Positions 1 to 9,328 of a stretch of 64,000 nucleotides of DNA are shown in pieces; position 1 is the stretch's first letter; each line of letters starts with the position of its first letter. The position numbers were made by a program, and so were the translations under genes. Under the pieces are notes generated by a model. That model was not told the origin of the DNA. It saw only the letters and a program-made list of their open reading frames with translations, and ran no database searches. The DNA is from Ralstonia pickettii (GTDB lineage Bacteria; Pseudomonadota; Gammaproteobacteria; Burkholderiales; Burkholderiaceae): positions 124,001 through 188,000 of the forward strand of contig NZ_JFZG01000025.1 of the NCBI RefSeq assembly GCF_000607165.1, in the 5' to 3' direction.

Positions 1-1530
1 AGACAGACCCACCACAGCATGCGTCAACGCATATGCCGACGAATACTCCAGCTCACCGGACGCTTGCGCGTGAATCGTAAACAGCGGCTGCCCAACACTG
101 ACCTGATCGCGCAGTCGCACATGCATTTCCACCCCCGCGACTTGACGCATCGGTGCGCCCGCAAGTTTTGCGATGCGCGCAAGGTGGCGGTTGTCGATGT
201 TCGTGACGATGCCATTTTGCTCGGCAACGACGTCTCGGCGGAAGACGGCTTCTCCGGGGATGCGCAAGCCGCCCTGCGCCTCGCAAATCGCTTCGAACTT
301 CCGCCATGCGGCGCCGCTATCCAGCAGGCCGGTTGCCATGTCGAGCCCCGTTCCGGCAACCGCTGCGCCGCAGAACTCCAGCAATGCGCTGGCGAGCAAT
401 AAAGACCGTTCCCGCAAGTCGAAAGGCGCCGTAGGAGACCGCTCAAGTACAGCCAGAACGTCTCTGGCTTCCAGCGCGGGGCCAATTCCACGGCCAACGG
501 GCTGCGCGCCATCCGTGCGCACCATCAGCACCTGCACCCCAAATGCCTGGGCCACGCGCTTGAGCAGCATTTCAAGGCGCTCGAGGTCTTCGACACTGCG
601 GACTTTGGCCGTCGGGCCCACGGGCACATCGATCAACACATGCGTGGACCCGGCTGCAATCTTCTTGGAAAGAATGGACGCCACGAGCTGTGCATCGCTG
701 TCGACGTCGAGCGCCCTTTCCACGCGAATCAGCACATCGTCCGCCGGGCTGAGGCTCAACGCCCCGCCCCACGCAAGCGATGCCCCAACCTGCCCGACAA
801 CGCATCGCAGCTCGGCAGCGGTCAGGTTGACCCGGGTGAGCGTTTCCATCACGTCTGCGGTACCCGCCGGCGAGGTGATGGCGCGTGATGAGGTTTTGGG
901 CAGCAGCAGCCCCGCCGCCGCACAGATGGCAACGACGATGGGGCTGGTGCGATTGCCGGGCAACCCGCCCACGCAGTGCTTGTCTGCCACGACGGCGCGA
1001 TCCCACTGCAGGCGCTCGCCCGAGTCGACCATGGCTTGTGTGAGGTCGATGGTTTCCTTGATGGTCATGCGGCCCGATGCACAGGCACTCAGGAAGGCTG
1101 CGATATGGACATCGGCGTAGCGCTCGTTCGAAATGTCCGCGATGATCTCGTGCAACTGCTTGGCGTCCAGATGCCCACCATAGATCTTGGCCCGCAAGGC
1201 GCGCAGGGACTCGAGCGACGGCGCATGCCTGACACAGATCTCGTCACCCGGGCGCGCCATCAATGCATCGACCGCGCTGGCTGACAGGCTCACCTCATGC
1301 TTTTCCAGCAGCCCCGACCCGACCAGGTTCAGCGTGGCGATCGTCGATCGCTGCCCGATCTGGACTTCCACACGGGCCTGCGCGGTAAAGCCCTCCGACC
1401 GGCAGATCGCGCTGTCCGGGTGCATGTAGATGACATGCTCCTGCCACGTGTCAATGCCAAGCGCCTTGAACCGGAGGCACCCCTGCGGCACAACGGCTGC
1501 GTCAACCGCGAGCATGGAGAGGGTGCTCAT
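1..1530 (-). CDS. thymidine phosphorylase / AMP phosphorylase-like (3' end cut by window)
   Basis: Putative phosphorolytic enzyme that splits nucleosides, or AMP in archaeal relatives, into base and (deoxy)ribose phosphate. The reading frame is open for 510 codons with no stop before base 1. The family is about 500-510 residues, so only a few codons should be missing. Residues about 184-195 hold the phosphate/substrate loop [11 protein letters not shown], the form found in the archaeal AMP-phosphorylase branch rather than E. coli DeoA (KHSTGG). The start is the ATG 10 nt after the DUF1488 stop; no strong ribosome binding site is visible. It is the last gene of the hsp20-MBL-prs-DUF1488 operon, which suggests nucleotide salvage. 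Substrate (thymidine or AMP) cannot be settled by reading. Confidence 0.9.
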   Translation of the reverse strand, partial: MSTLSMLAVDAAVVPQGCLRFKALGIDTWQEHVIYMHPDSAICRSEGFTAQARVEVQIGQRSTIATLNLVGSGLLEKHEVSLSASAVDALMARPGDEICVRHAPSLESLRALRAKIYGGHLDAKQLHEIIADISNERYADVHIAAFLSACASGRMTIKETIDLTQAMVDSGERLQWDRAVVADKHCVGGLPGNRTSPIVVAICAAAGLLLPKTSSRAITSPAGTADVMETLTRVNLTAAELRCVVGQVGASLAWGGALSLSPADDVLIRVERALDVDSDAQLVASILSKKIAAGSTHVLIDVPVGPTAKVRSVEDLERLEMLLKRVAQAFGVQVLMVRTDGAQPVGRGIGPALEARDVLAVLERSPTAPFDLRERSLLLASALLEFCGAAVAGTGLDMATGLLDSGAAWRKFEAICEAQGGLRIPGEAVFRRDVVAEQNGIVTNIDNRHLARIAKLAGAPMRQVAGVEMHVRLRDQVSVGQPLFTIHAQASGELEYSSAYALTHAVVGLS

Positions 1531-1540
1531 GACACGCGCA

Positions 1541-1819
1541 TCAACCGGCGAACCGGAAGTGCCCGCTGTGTAGCGTGATCTCCTTGGAACCGGTCTGCTC
1601 GAACAGCATGCGTGCGACTTCTTCGATATCACTGCGGTGCACTTTGAATGCACTGAGCAGATCGTCCGACTGGCAGGAGCGCGCGCCAAAATGGTCCTCA
1701 AGGGCCTCGGCCGTGATTGCATAGCTTGCGGAGCTGCCATCGACCGACGCGCTGCATTGCAGACGCGGACCCGCTGCGCAGTATGTCGGGTCGTCAGGCA
1801 GGAACCTGATCTGTTTCAT
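1541..1819 (-). CDS. DUF1488 family protein
   Basis: A 92-residue cytoplasmic protein of the DUF1488 type, function unknown. A longer open frame begins at 1852, but the ATG at 1819 ([10 protein letters not shown]) is preceded by CTGGAGG at good spacing and is preferred. It sits 29 nt after the PRPP synthetase gene and 10 nt before the phosphorylase gene, so it is co-transcribed with a nucleotide-metabolism module. No catalytic motif stands out. The family name is from recognition of the overall pattern and is moderately sure. Confidence 0.75.
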   Translation of the reverse strand: MKQIRFLPDDPTYCAAGPRLQCSASVDGSSASYAITAEALEDHFGARSCQSDDLLSAFKVHRSDIEEVARMLFEQTGSKEITLHSGHFRFAG

Positions 1820-1848
1820 GATGGCCTCCAGATACGAAAGCGCCCTCG

Positions 1849-2790
1849 TCAAACAAGCATCTGCTTGCTCGAAGGCATGGGTAAATCAAAGATGCGTGAA
1901 ATGGCGTCGACCAGCGGCTCTGTGAGTGCAATCTGGTTCGAGGGATGCGGGATGGTGTCGCACGTGACCACCTCTGCGCTGGCGGCACACAGTTGGCTAT
2001 ACGCGTTGTCGGCAAACACAGCGTGTACCCCAACGCAAACCGGCTTCGGCTGACCGGCGCGCCGCAGCAAGTCCGCTGCGGCGAGCATCGTGCGCCCGGT
2101 CGAGATGATGTCGTCGACCAGTACAGGCACACAGTGCGTTGGAATATTCGGCAATTCTGCGATTTCCACGTGCCACGCGCTGTGCCGCGTCTTGGTCAAT
2201 GCTGCCCATGGGGCTTGGCAAATGCCGGCCACATGCGCGACCCACTGTCTGCTTTCTTCGTCTGGCCCGATCAGGAACGGCGCCTGTACATGGGTTTGGA
2301 TCCATGCGGCAATGGCAGGCGCGGCTTCCACGGCGGCCGTCGGCATGCAATAGACATTCGACAAATGCGAAATGCGATGCAAATGCGGATCCACCGTGAC
2401 AAGCCAGTCGAATACGGGATTCAACAAGGCAGCAAAGTGTTCTGCAGCGCGAATCTCGCCCGCTTTGAAGATGACGTCCTGCCGCATGTAGGGCAGGTAT
2501 GGCGCAATCAGTCCAACACGGCGCGCGCCGCCCTCGCGTGCGGCAATCGCCAGCCACAGCAGCGGCAACAGTTTCTCGTCGGGATGATCGAGTGTGCACA
2601 CAATGGCAACTTCGGCGCCGTGCACGGGCGTGCACAGGCGCACGTAGGATTCCCCGTCCGGAAAGTGGCTCACGGCGGCATGCCCCAGTTCCGCGCTCAG
2701 CGGGGTGGCAAGTCGCATGGTGGCGGCTTCGCAGCCCGGCATGGCAATCAGCACACGCTGCGAATCCAGACCAACAGCCGGCGCGGTCAT
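1849..2790 (-). CDS. prs: ribose-phosphate pyrophosphokinase, archaeal-like class
   Basis: Makes PRPP from ribose 5-phosphate and ATP in the cytoplasm. The 313-residue protein has the ATP-site DPHLHR, the PRPP/ribose-phosphate loop VDDIISTGRTM and a flexible-loop KTRHS. The loop resembles the archaeal KTR type rather than the KRR loop of housekeeping bacterial Prs, so this looks like a specialised paralogue. The start at 2790 overlaps the MBL gene stop by ATGA and has GGAGGG upstream; the longer frame to 2841 is rejected. It lies between a putative RNA-processing hydrolase and a nucleoside phosphorylase, which suggests ribose-phosphate recycling. Specificity is inferred. Confidence 0.9.
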   Translation of the reverse strand: MTAPAVGLDSQRVLIAMPGCEAATMRLATPLSAELGHAAVSHFPDGESYVRLCTPVHGAEVAIVCTLDHPDEKLLPLLWLAIAAREGGARRVGLIAPYLPYMRQDVIFKAGEIRAAEHFAALLNPVFDWLVTVDPHLHRISHLSNVYCMPTAAVEAAPAIAAWIQTHVQAPFLIGPDEESRQWVAHVAGICQAPWAALTKTRHSAWHVEIAELPNIPTHCVPVLVDDIISTGRTMLAAADLLRRAGQPKPVCVGVHAVFADNAYSQLCAASAEVVTCDTIPHPSNQIALTEPLVDAISRIFDLPMPSSKQMLV

Positions 2791-4151
2791 GAACCCTCCA
2801 GATCGTAGGACTGGCGATACTCCGGCATACGGACTGGCCACTGTAGTTCACGCTCGATGCGCTGACGCAACGCGTCGCTGGCGGACGGCTCGCCATGCAC
2901 GATGAAGGTCTGCCGTGGCGGCCGCGTAAAGCCCCGTAACCAGGCCATCAGTTCATTGGCATCCGCATGGGCGGACAGATTCTGAATCTGCTCAACCGAG
3001 GCCCGGATGGCGACCTCACGTCCGTGCACGCGCAACGCCCGCTGACCGGCCAGCAGCGCCGCGCCCCGTGTGCCGGCCGCCTGGAACCCAGACATCAGGA
3101 TGGCGTTGCGCTTGCCGCCGCCAAAGCTCTTGAGGTGATGCAGCACCCGGCCACCCGTCGCCATACCGCTTGCCGCAAGGATGATCTTAGGCGCGCGATC
3201 GCTCCCCAAATGCCTCGACTGTTCGGGGCTCTGCACCGGAACGGCCAACGCACAAGCTGCCTGGCAGTCGGCAGCCCCGATATGCAGATCGTCAACATGA
3301 TGCGAAAACACCCCGGTCGCCAGTTCGGCCATCGGGCTGTCGAGGTAGATCGGCACATGCGGAATCCGATGTTCGCGGATCAGCGTGTAGAGGCAGTACA
3401 GCAGCTCTTGCGTACGCCCCACCGCAAAGGCAGGAATCAGCAGCGTGCCGCCCTGCCCGATTGTCCGTTGCACAACCTGCTGGAGTGCATCGAGCGGGTC
3501 GCCCTCCGGATGCACGCGATCGCCATAGGTGGATTCGACCAGCAAGGTATCAGCCTCCGCAATGGGCTCGGGTGGCCGCATGACGGGATCGACCTGCCGC
3601 CCCAGATCGCCAGAAAAGACAATGCGACGGCCCTCGGCCAGCAATGTCGCCGTTGCGGCACCGATGATGTGTCCTGCACGGTGGAACTCCGCTTCCACGC
3701 CCTCGGCAACGGGAAAGCGCTCGCCATAATCAACGGGATGCAGACGGCGTAATGCCCTGGCAGCGTCCTTTTCATCGTAGAGCGGCAAGGCGGGATGATG
3801 GCGGGAGAACCCCTCGGCATTGGCGTAGTGCGCATCCTCCTGCGCAAGCCGAGCGCTGTCAGGCAGCAGGATGTTGCACAGTTCCGCCGTGCCTTTCGTA
3901 CAGTAGACCGGGCCATGGAACCCATTTCGGACCAGCAGCGGCAGGTAGCCGCTGTGGTCGATATGGGCATGCGTGAGTACGACCGCATCGATGTGGTGCG
4001 GATTGACGGCGAGCTTGTCCCAGTTCCGCAAGCGCAATGACTTGTAGCCCTGAAACAGCCCGCAATCGACCATGACACGGCGCGCGCCGGTCTCAAGCAC
4101 GTACTTCGAGCCGGTCACCGTGTCGGTGGCGCCAAGAAATTGCAGCCGCAT
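2787..4151 (-). CDS. MBL-fold beta-CASP hydrolase with RNA-specificity domain
   Basis: Metallo-beta-lactamase-fold, beta-CASP-type nuclease-like protein of 454 residues, related to CPSF73/YsgG-type RNA-processing enzymes. The zinc motif THAHIDHSG is at residues 60-68. The later motifs include GDLG (about 181-184), the C-terminal SGFQAAGTRG stretch and SAHAD (about 404-408) typical of the RMMBL domain. It is cytoplasmic by lack of a signal peptide. It follows hsp20 by 16 nt and overlaps prs by 4 nt (ATGA). RNA cleavage is inferred from the family; the substrate is unknown. Confidence 0.9.
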   Translation of the reverse strand: MRLQFLGATDTVTGSKYVLETGARRVMVDCGLFQGYKSLRLRNWDKLAVNPHHIDAVVLTHAHIDHSGYLPLLVRNGFHGPVYCTKGTAELCNILLPDSARLAQEDAHYANAEGFSRHHPALPLYDEKDAARALRRLHPVDYGERFPVAEGVEAEFHRAGHIIGAATATLLAEGRRIVFSGDLGRQVDPVMRPPEPIAEADTLLVESTYGDRVHPEGDPLDALQQVVQRTIGQGGTLLIPAFAVGRTQELLYCLYTLIREHRIPHVPIYLDSPMAELATGVFSHHVDDLHIGAADCQAACALAVPVQSPEQSRHLGSDRAPKIILAASGMATGGRVLHHLKSFGGGKRNAILMSGFQAAGTRGAALLAGQRALRVHGREVAIRASVEQIQNLSAHADANELMAWLRGFTRPPRQTFIVHGEPSASDALRQRIERELQWPVRMPEYRQSYDLEGS

Positions 4152-4167
4152 GCCACACCCCTCACGC

Positions 4168-4590
4168 TCAGCGAATCGTGACGCGCTGCTGTTGGGACGC
4201 TTCCTTCTTGGGCAGCGTCACGCGCAACAGTCCGTTCTCGTACGTTGCGTCGACCTTGGTTTCATCGACCGCCGCATCCAGCGTGAACATGCGCTGCATG
4301 GAGCCGCTGTAGCGCTCGCTGCGGATGATGCGCTCGCCTTCCTTCTCCTCGGAGTTGCGTTCCACCTTGGCCGAGATCATGACCGTGCCGCGATCAACCG
4401 TCACCTCGATGTCTTCCTTCTTCGCACCCGGGATTTCTGCGACAACGTTGTATGCCTTGTCGGACTCGGTCACGTCCACCTTGAACGGCAGCGCGCCATC
4501 CATGCCGCCGCGAAACGAGCGCAGGAGCCCTTGGAAAATGTCGCCAACCGGCTCGATGGCGAACGGGTCATAACGCTTGAGTTGACTCAT
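4168..4590 (-). CDS. Hsp20/alpha-crystallin small heat shock protein
   Basis: A 140-residue ATP-independent holdase of the IbpA/Hsp20 family. The alpha-crystallin domain covers about residues 35-130 with the usual ending NGLLRVTLPK; the C-terminal tail is short (QQQRVTIR) with only a weak I-x-I-type element. The start at 4590 has CAGGAGGCAGCC just upstream; a much longer open frame to 4992 would run through the divergent regulatory region and is rejected. It is the first gene of the minus-strand operon and is preceded by an FNR-type box at 4667-4680 with a -10-like hexamer 31 bp from the box centre. A second Hsp20 is encoded at 29500. Confidence 0.95.
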   Translation of the reverse strand: MSQLKRYDPFAIEPVGDIFQGLLRSFRGGMDGALPFKVDVTESDKAYNVVAEIPGAKKEDIEVTVDRGTVMISAKVERNSEEKEGERIIRSERYSGSMQRMFTLDAAVDETKVDATYENGLLRVTLPKKEASQQQRVTIR

Positions 4591-4666
4591 GGCTGCCTCC
4601 TGATGATTGGGCCCCGGGGATCTTCGGGCTAACAGATTCATCGTGGCACGGCCGTGCCGGAGCGCC

Positions 4667-4680
4667 TTGCGGCAGATCAA
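4667..4680 (-). promoter_or_regulatory. FNR-type box, hsp20 operon
   Basis: TTGCGGCAGATCAA: one perfect TTGAT half (as ATCAA) and one TTGCG half. On the minus strand a CACGAT hexamer (4640-4645) is centred 31 bp away, predicting transcription from about 4632, 42 nt before the hsp20 start. Confidence 0.65.
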
Positions 4681-4757
4681 CGGCGGCGCACTGTGGCCGC
4701 CGCACAGGCGCCGTGGGATTCGTACCCAGCACATTGCTTCTGAGGCGCCGGCCACCT

Positions 4758-4775
4758 TGTCAGGCTTTTCTGACA
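4758..4775. promoter_or_regulatory. TGTCAGG-N4-CCTGACA palindrome, copy 1
   Basis: TGTCAGGCTTTTCTGACA, an 18-bp near-palindrome with 6-bp perfect arms. Same length and spacing as the copies at 26663 and 57390. It lies 161 bp (centre) upstream of the LRAT-gene start. Confidence 0.65.
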
Positions 4776-4927
4776 TGGAAACCCGCAGCTCCGACAGCAT
4801 TCTCAGCACCGCCTGCATGACGACGGCGAGCACGCTGCCAATACTGGTGAAACGCCAACAAGCAACGCTGCGTCTTGTCGAATCGCCCCCGGGAACCCGA
4901 CAACGAGCCAGTACAACGGAGCGCGCC

Positions 4928-5428
4928 ATGAGCCAGAACATCGAATGCATTGCCCAGTGGATTGACTCGCGCAACTCCGCCGCTTTCGACACGGTGCTTC
5001 CTGTTGGCGCGCACCTTGTGGCGGAACGCGATGGATACGAACATCACGGCATCTATGTCGGAAACGGGCAGGTGATTCACTACGCCGGCTTCGCTCACCG
5101 TCAGCGCCGCGGGCCGGTCGAGTGCATCTCCATTGGCTGCTTTGCGTGCGGCTGTGCGGTGACCATCCAGCGCGACGCCAGTCCCTGCTACGACGGCGAA
5201 GAAGTCGCCCGCCGTGCCGGGTCACGCCTGGGGGAGCGCGACTATCGGCTGCTGACCAACAACTGCGAGCACTTCTGTTCGTGGTGCTTGTTTGGAGAGT
5301 GCCGCAGCGCACAGGTGGAGGCGTGCATGAAAAGCCCCGCGCGGGCTGCGCGCACGCTATTGAAGCTGATGCTGCTGGCACTTTTCGCCGAATGCCGCAC
5401 TGCACAGCCACCGGCTCAGGCCGTATGA
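4928..5428 (+). CDS. LRAT / NlpC-P60-superfamily domain protein
   Basis: A 166-residue protein with the lecithin:retinol-acyltransferase-like permuted papain fold. It has the N-terminal histidine region HLVAERDGYEHHGIYVG (about residues 32-48) and the catalytic-cysteine motif NNCEHFCSW (about 116-124), the hallmark NCEHF of LRAT/HRASLS-type thiol acyltransferases and hydrolases. A hydrophobic stretch near the C terminus (LLKLMLLALF) could associate with membrane. The start at 4928 follows ACGGAGCG; the frame is open further upstream but lacks family similarity. The following small gene overlaps or nearly overlaps it. The reaction is unknown: lipid acyl transfer, thioester cleavage or peptidase are all possible. 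Confidence 0.85.
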   Translation: MSQNIECIAQWIDSRNSAAFDTVLPVGAHLVAERDGYEHHGIYVGNGQVIHYAGFAHRQRRGPVECISIGCFACGCAVTIQRDASPCYDGEEVARRAGSRLGERDYRLLTNNCEHFCSWCLFGECRSAQVEACMKSPARAARTLLKLMLLALFAECRTAQPPAQAV

Positions 5429-5442
5429 CGCCGGAGAGCACC

Positions 5443-5664
5443 ATGCCCCAATACGACACCTCGCTGCGCGGTCTGGTAGCCAAGTGGTTCGGCATAAGCG
5501 ACACACCACATCTGCGAATCACGCGCCTGCATTGCCCCGGCGTTGATTGTGGCTGCGTGCGAGCAGAGTTGACGACATCCGCCCGCCCACTTGCGATCGT
5601 CTTCTTCCGTCACCAGGCGGGTTGCTGGAGGCTGTTTCCGCCATCGCACGTACGCCGCCACTAG
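5443..5664 (+). CDS. small protein of unknown function
   Basis: A 73-residue protein I do not recognise. The chosen ATG (MPQYDTSLRG) follows CCGGAGAGCACC; an alternative ATG at 5425 overlaps the LRAT stop as ATGA. It contains four cysteines, three of them clustered as HCPGVDCGCV, which might bind a metal, and a basic C terminus. It appears translationally coupled to the LRAT gene. Confidence 0.6.
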   Translation: MPQYDTSLRGLVAKWFGISDTPHLRITRLHCPGVDCGCVRAELTTSARPLAIVFFRHQAGCWRLFPPSHVRRH

Positions 5665-5713
5665 CGGCAATGCGAGTCTTCCTGCTGGAAGGCAACGCCG
5701 ACTTGCGGACTGG

Positions 5714-5727
5714 TTGATCCGCATCAA
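5714..5727 (+). promoter_or_regulatory. FNR-type box, ftsH
   Basis: TTGATCCGCATCAA, a perfect match to TTGAT-N4-ATCAA. GAACAT (5749-5754) is centred 31 bp downstream, predicting a start point near 5762, which leaves a 43-nt leader before the GTG at 5805. Confidence 0.8.
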
Positions 5728-5804
5728 CCGTCTTTCCGGCCCAAGCACGAACATCAAGGTTCGATCAGACGTTGGTTGACGCACGACCATGCGAAGGTGA
5801 AGAA

Positions 5805-7760
5805 GTGAAAGAGAGTATGCAGCCAAGGCAGCAAAGGTTCTCGCTCTGGTACGCCGTCATCGTCGCGTTGACCGTGCTCGCGTTCCAAACGCTGTTCATG
5901 TCCGAGCAGGTCGACACCCTCCCCTATAGCGACTTCAAGCTCCTGCTGCATGCGGGCAAGATCAAAGACGTCGCCATTGGTGATCAGGACATCACCGGCA
6001 CCTTCTCGACGGAAGGCGTCGAGGCGTTGCTGACGCAGCAGCAGATCGATGCCATCCGACGCACGGGCACGGGCAAGGGCGACCATCCTTTCCAGACCCT
6101 TCGCGTGAATGACCCGGCTCTGGTTCAGGAACTGGAGGCGGCCAAGGTGCGCTTTGTCGGTCGGCCGGACAACAAATGGTTGAGCACGCTCCTGTCGTGG
6201 ATTGTGCCTGCCCTGCTGTTCTTCGCTGTCTGGAACTTTCTGATCCGGCGCATGGGCGGCGCCGCAGCCGGTGGGCTGATGGAAATCGGAAAGAGCAAGG
6301 CAAAGGTCTACATGCAAAAGGAAACCGGCGTGACCTTTGCCGACGTTGCCGGCATCGACGAAGCCAAGGAGGAACTGTCAGAAATCGTGAGCTTTCTGAA
6401 AGAGCCACTGCGGTATCAGCTCCTGGGCGGCAGGATCCCAAAGGGCGTGTTGCTTGTGGGTGCGCCCGGCACGGGCAAGACCCTGCTTGCCAAGGCAGTT
6501 GCCGGTGAGGCGGCCGTGCCATTTTTCAGCATGAGCGGCTCGGAGTTTGTCGAGATGTTCGTCGGCGTAGGTGCGGCGCGTGTGCGGGATTTGTTCAGTC
6601 AGGCCGAATCCATGGCGCCGTGCATCATCTTCATCGATGAACTCGATGCCTTGGGCAAGACGCGCGCGTTCAACCTGGTCGGCGGCAATGAAGAGCGCGA
6701 GCAGACGCTGAACCAGCTTCTGGTCGAGATGGACGGCTTTGACAGCAACAAAGGCGTCATCATCATGGCCGCGACGAACCGGCCCGAAATACTCGACCCT
6801 GCCCTGCTTCGTCCCGGACGGTTCGACCGCCATGTCGCCCTGGACCGGCCGGACCTCAAGGGACGAGAACAGATACTCAAGGTCCACGCCAAGAACGTCA
6901 CGCTGGGGGCCGACGTCGACCTGAGCAAGATTGCCGCGCGAACGCCGGGCTTTGCCGGTGCCGACCTGGCCAACCTGGTGAATGAGGCGGCGCTTCTTGC
7001 GGCGCGTGAAGGTAAATCCGCCGTGGAGACCGTCGACTTTGACGAGGCGCTTGACCGCATCGTGGGCGGCCTGCAGAAGAAGAACCGCGTGATGAACGCC
7101 AGGGAAAAGGAGACGATCGCCTACCACGAAGCAGGTCATGCCATCGTGGCTGAGCACAGGCCCCTGGCCGATCGCGTTTCGAAGGTTTCCATCATTCCAA
7201 GAGGTATCGCCGCCCTGGGCTACACACAACAGACCCCCACGGAGGACCGCTACCTCCTCAAGCACAGCGAATTGCTGGACCGGATCGATGTGCTGCTGGG
7301 CGGCTACGTTGCCGAGCAGATCGTGTATCACGACGTATCTACCGGTGCGCAGAACGACTTGCAACGGGCAACTGACATGGCCCGCCAGATGATCACCCAG
7401 TTCGGCATGAGCGAACAGCTGGGTCTGGCCACCTACGAACAGACACCCAACCCGCTGCTTGCCGGTGCCGGCTTGATGCAGCGCGAGCGCAAGGAATATA
7501 GCGAAAACACAGCTCAGTTGATCGATGCGGAAGTCCGCAAGGTGTTGTCCGATGCCAGCGCACGCGTGACCGCCACGCTGGAAGGCCAGCGTGCCAAACT
7601 GGAAGCGCTGTCGCGCATGCTGCTGGACAAAGAGGTGGTTGACCGCCACGACCTGGACATGATCCTGTCTGGCAATGTGACCCCGATGCCGCCTCCGAAA
7701 TCAGAAGCGGGGTCCTCCGCCAGCGCTCCGGCGCCGCTGCCCGCGCAACAGCCGCATTAG
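5805..7760 (+). CDS. ftsH: FtsH-type membrane AAA+ zinc metalloprotease
   Basis: ATP-dependent inner-membrane protease, 651 residues. Two N-terminal membrane segments (about residues 15-32 and 130-147) flank a periplasmic loop. The AAA domain follows with Walker A GAPGTGKT (about 219-226), Walker [10 protein letters not shown] and the second region of homology, then the zinc motif HEAGH (about 443-447). The frame opens with a TTG at 5772, but the GTG at 5805 has AAGG at good spacing and agrees with the predicted transcript start. The C-terminal tail is Pro/Ala-rich. Its setting beside stress genes and its own FNR box suggest an accessory FtsH paralogue rather than the housekeeping copy. Confidence 0.95.
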   Translation: MKESMQPRQQRFSLWYAVIVALTVLAFQTLFMSEQVDTLPYSDFKLLLHAGKIKDVAIGDQDITGTFSTEGVEALLTQQQIDAIRRTGTGKGDHPFQTLRVNDPALVQELEAAKVRFVGRPDNKWLSTLLSWIVPALLFFAVWNFLIRRMGGAAAGGLMEIGKSKAKVYMQKETGVTFADVAGIDEAKEELSEIVSFLKEPLRYQLLGGRIPKGVLLVGAPGTGKTLLAKAVAGEAAVPFFSMSGSEFVEMFVGVGAARVRDLFSQAESMAPCIIFIDELDALGKTRAFNLVGGNEEREQTLNQLLVEMDGFDSNKGVIIMAATNRPEILDPALLRPGRFDRHVALDRPDLKGREQILKVHAKNVTLGADVDLSKIAARTPGFAGADLANLVNEAALLAAREGKSAVETVDFDEALDRIVGGLQKKNRVMNAREKETIAYHEAGHAIVAEHRPLADRVSKVSIIPRGIAALGYTQQTPTEDRYLLKHSELLDRIDVLLGGYVAEQIVYHDVSTGAQNDLQRATDMARQMITQFGMSEQLGLATYEQTPNPLLAGAGLMQRERKEYSENTAQLIDAEVRKVLSDASARVTATLEGQRAKLEALSRMLLDKEVVDRHDLDMILSGNVTPMPPPKSEAGSSASAPAPLPAQQPH

Positions 7761-7801
7761 TCCACGGGACACGGGCAACGCTATCCGACAGACACGTGTG
7801 G

Positions 7802-9088
7802 TCAAGGTAGCAGCGCTGTGCTCAATGGTTCGATGGCAGAGGTTTCGTCCAGATGGAACAGCGCGTCAAACTGCGCGCCGATGGCCGCGTCGAAGTAATG
7901 CGAGGCGTACTCGGTCTTCGGCAGGTACAGCACACCGATTGCCCGTTCCAGCATTGGCTCGCGAAACACCTCTGCCGCCGTATCTCCAAGCGGCAGGAAG
8001 AAGCGATCCAGCCCGGTGCTATGGAACAGATGCTCCCAACTGTCTGGCCGCGCTGGCCGTACCCATTTCCGCTCGGCCTCGCCGCCCCACTCGGATGCGG
8101 CGCAGACGTGGCCCGTATACGTAGTAAAGCCCACAAGCAATGCGGCACCGCCCACCTGCTCACGCACGAGTTGCCCAAGATTCCACTCACGCCGGTTGGC
8201 GGATTCCGTTGCCCGTGCATCGCCCACATGCGAGTTGTGCGCCCACACGACGATCCGCCCTTCACCGCCACGGCGCTGCCGATACGCAGCCAAACCAAAC
8301 AGCGTTTGCGCCATGTGGGCATCGCGCAGGTTCCACGTATTGACGCGGTGCCCGAATGATTCGCGGTAGTACGCTTCTGCATTGACGACGACGACGGCGT
8401 TTTGCTCGGCAAAGAAATGCGAGTCGATGGCACCGATGCCGTCCTGCTCGATCAACCTGGCCTCGCTCGCCCGAAGCCGTCGCAGTTGCTCGATCACCTC
8501 GCGTTGCGCTGGCAACCTCAAACCTGCAGCAGCTTCGTAGCCGTACGTCATGGGTTCACGCACGTGGTCCAACGCCGCATAGTGCATGCGTGCCACCGCT
8601 GCCTGCTCCGGGTCGGTCTTCTGCAGGTATTCGACGACAGCCTCGGCTGACCTGTACAGGCTGTACAGATCCAACCCATAGACGCCAACACGTTCCGAGG
8701 CGGCAAGGGCCGCGTTGTGCGCATGCAGCCAGCTGATGAAGTCGAGCATCTGCGGATTGCGCCACATCCACTCAGGAAACCGCTGGAAATCGCCCAGCGC
8801 CTCGGCGGCGGTGTCCGTGCCCTCGCCCTGAACATAGCGGTTGATGCGCCACACATCCGGCCAATCTCCTTCGATGGCGACAGCGTCAAAGCCGCCTTGC
8901 GTAATCAACTGCTGTGTGATGTCTGCGCGTGTCTGATAGAACTCACGTGTTCCGTGCGTCGCCTCGCCAAGAAGAACGTAGCGCTTTCCACGTGCCATCT
9001 CCAGCAGCCGGTCGTAGTCGGCAGCGCTGCCGGTGAGGCGGTTGGCCACTTCACGTACACCAAGGAAAGGTGTGAGAGGTGTGGACAT
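7802..9088 (-). CDS. erythromycin esterase family protein
   Basis: A 428-residue member of the erythromycin-esterase superfamily (EreA/EreB/succinoglycan-biosynthesis-protein fold). Characteristic motifs are LGEATHGTREF (about 39-49) with the catalytic-type histidine and glutamate, RVGVYGLDLYS, and VVWAHNSHVGDAR with the second conserved histidine. No signal peptide. True macrolide hydrolysis is not implied: most homologues in stress clusters have unknown substrates. It is convergent with ftsH (41 bp apart) and is divergently arranged to the DUF3300 gene, with its own FNR-type box at 9153-9166. Confidence 0.9.
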   Translation of the reverse strand: MSTPLTPFLGVREVANRLTGSAADYDRLLEMARGKRYVLLGEATHGTREFYQTRADITQQLITQGGFDAVAIEGDWPDVWRINRYVQGEGTDTAAEALGDFQRFPEWMWRNPQMLDFISWLHAHNAALAASERVGVYGLDLYSLYRSAEAVVEYLQKTDPEQAAVARMHYAALDHVREPMTYGYEAAAGLRLPAQREVIEQLRRLRASEARLIEQDGIGAIDSHFFAEQNAVVVVNAEAYYRESFGHRVNTWNLRDAHMAQTLFGLAAYRQRRGGEGRIVVWAHNSHVGDARATESANRREWNLGQLVREQVGGAALLVGFTTYTGHVCAASEWGGEAERKWVRPARPDSWEHLFHSTGLDRFFLPLGDTAAEVFREPMLERAIGVLYLPKTEYASHYFDAAIGAQFDALFHLDETSAIEPLSTALLP

Positions 9089-9152
9089 GGGCGATGCACT
9101 CCATGGACGTAACGGCAGTATCTGCAGTCTAGGCAGCGCCGCCGCACGCTGA

Positions 9153-9166
9153 TTGCGCTATCGCAA
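9153..9166 (-). promoter_or_regulatory. FNR-type box (TTGCG palindrome), erythromycin-esterase-family gene
   Basis: TTGCGCTATCGCAA is a perfect palindrome built from two TTGCG halves. On the minus strand TAGACT (9126-9131) is centred 31 bp away, predicting a start near 9118 and a 30-nt leader. Confidence 0.65.
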
Positions 9167-9229
9167 ACGACGGGCCACTCGGTAGGCGTACCGCCGTGCG
9201 CGCGTTCTGGCGCGGATGTTGCCCATGCG

Positions 9230-9243
9230 TTGACGCCCGTCAA
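9230..9243 (+). promoter_or_regulatory. FNR-type box, DUF3300-DUF2950 operon
   Basis: TTGACGCCCGTCAA, a perfect TTGAC-N4-GTCAA palindrome. CAATAT (9265-9270) is centred 31 bp downstream; predicted start near 9278, 51 nt before the ATG at 9329. Confidence 0.75.
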
Positions 9244-9328
9244 TCGCTGTCCTATCCAATCGCCCAATATGAATCGGGGCCCCGCCCAGTTTGCGACGTG
9301 TGGCCGCCATTCTTTGCGGAGGCAGCCA

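Larger units (their letters stand above)
4591..4927. other. divergent regulatory region hsp20 / LRAT gene
   Basis: A 337-bp gap between diverging genes. It holds an FNR-type box near hsp20 (4667-4680) and an 18-bp palindrome nearer the LRAT gene (4758-4775), both described separately. The only open frames here are upstream extensions of the flanking genes, so I see no gene in it. Confidence 0.7.

Noticed and set aside
173-1120. Long plus-strand frame opposite the phosphorylase gene
   Set aside because: Serine/arginine-rich shadow of the real minus-strand gene, typical of high-GC antisense frames.
5772-5804. TTG start for FtsH
   Set aside because: It lies only about 10 nt after the predicted transcript start and lacks a ribosome binding site; GTG 5805 has one.
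6378-7649. 423-codon minus-strand frame inside ftsH
   Set aside because: Antisense shadow; the plus strand encodes all FtsH motifs here.
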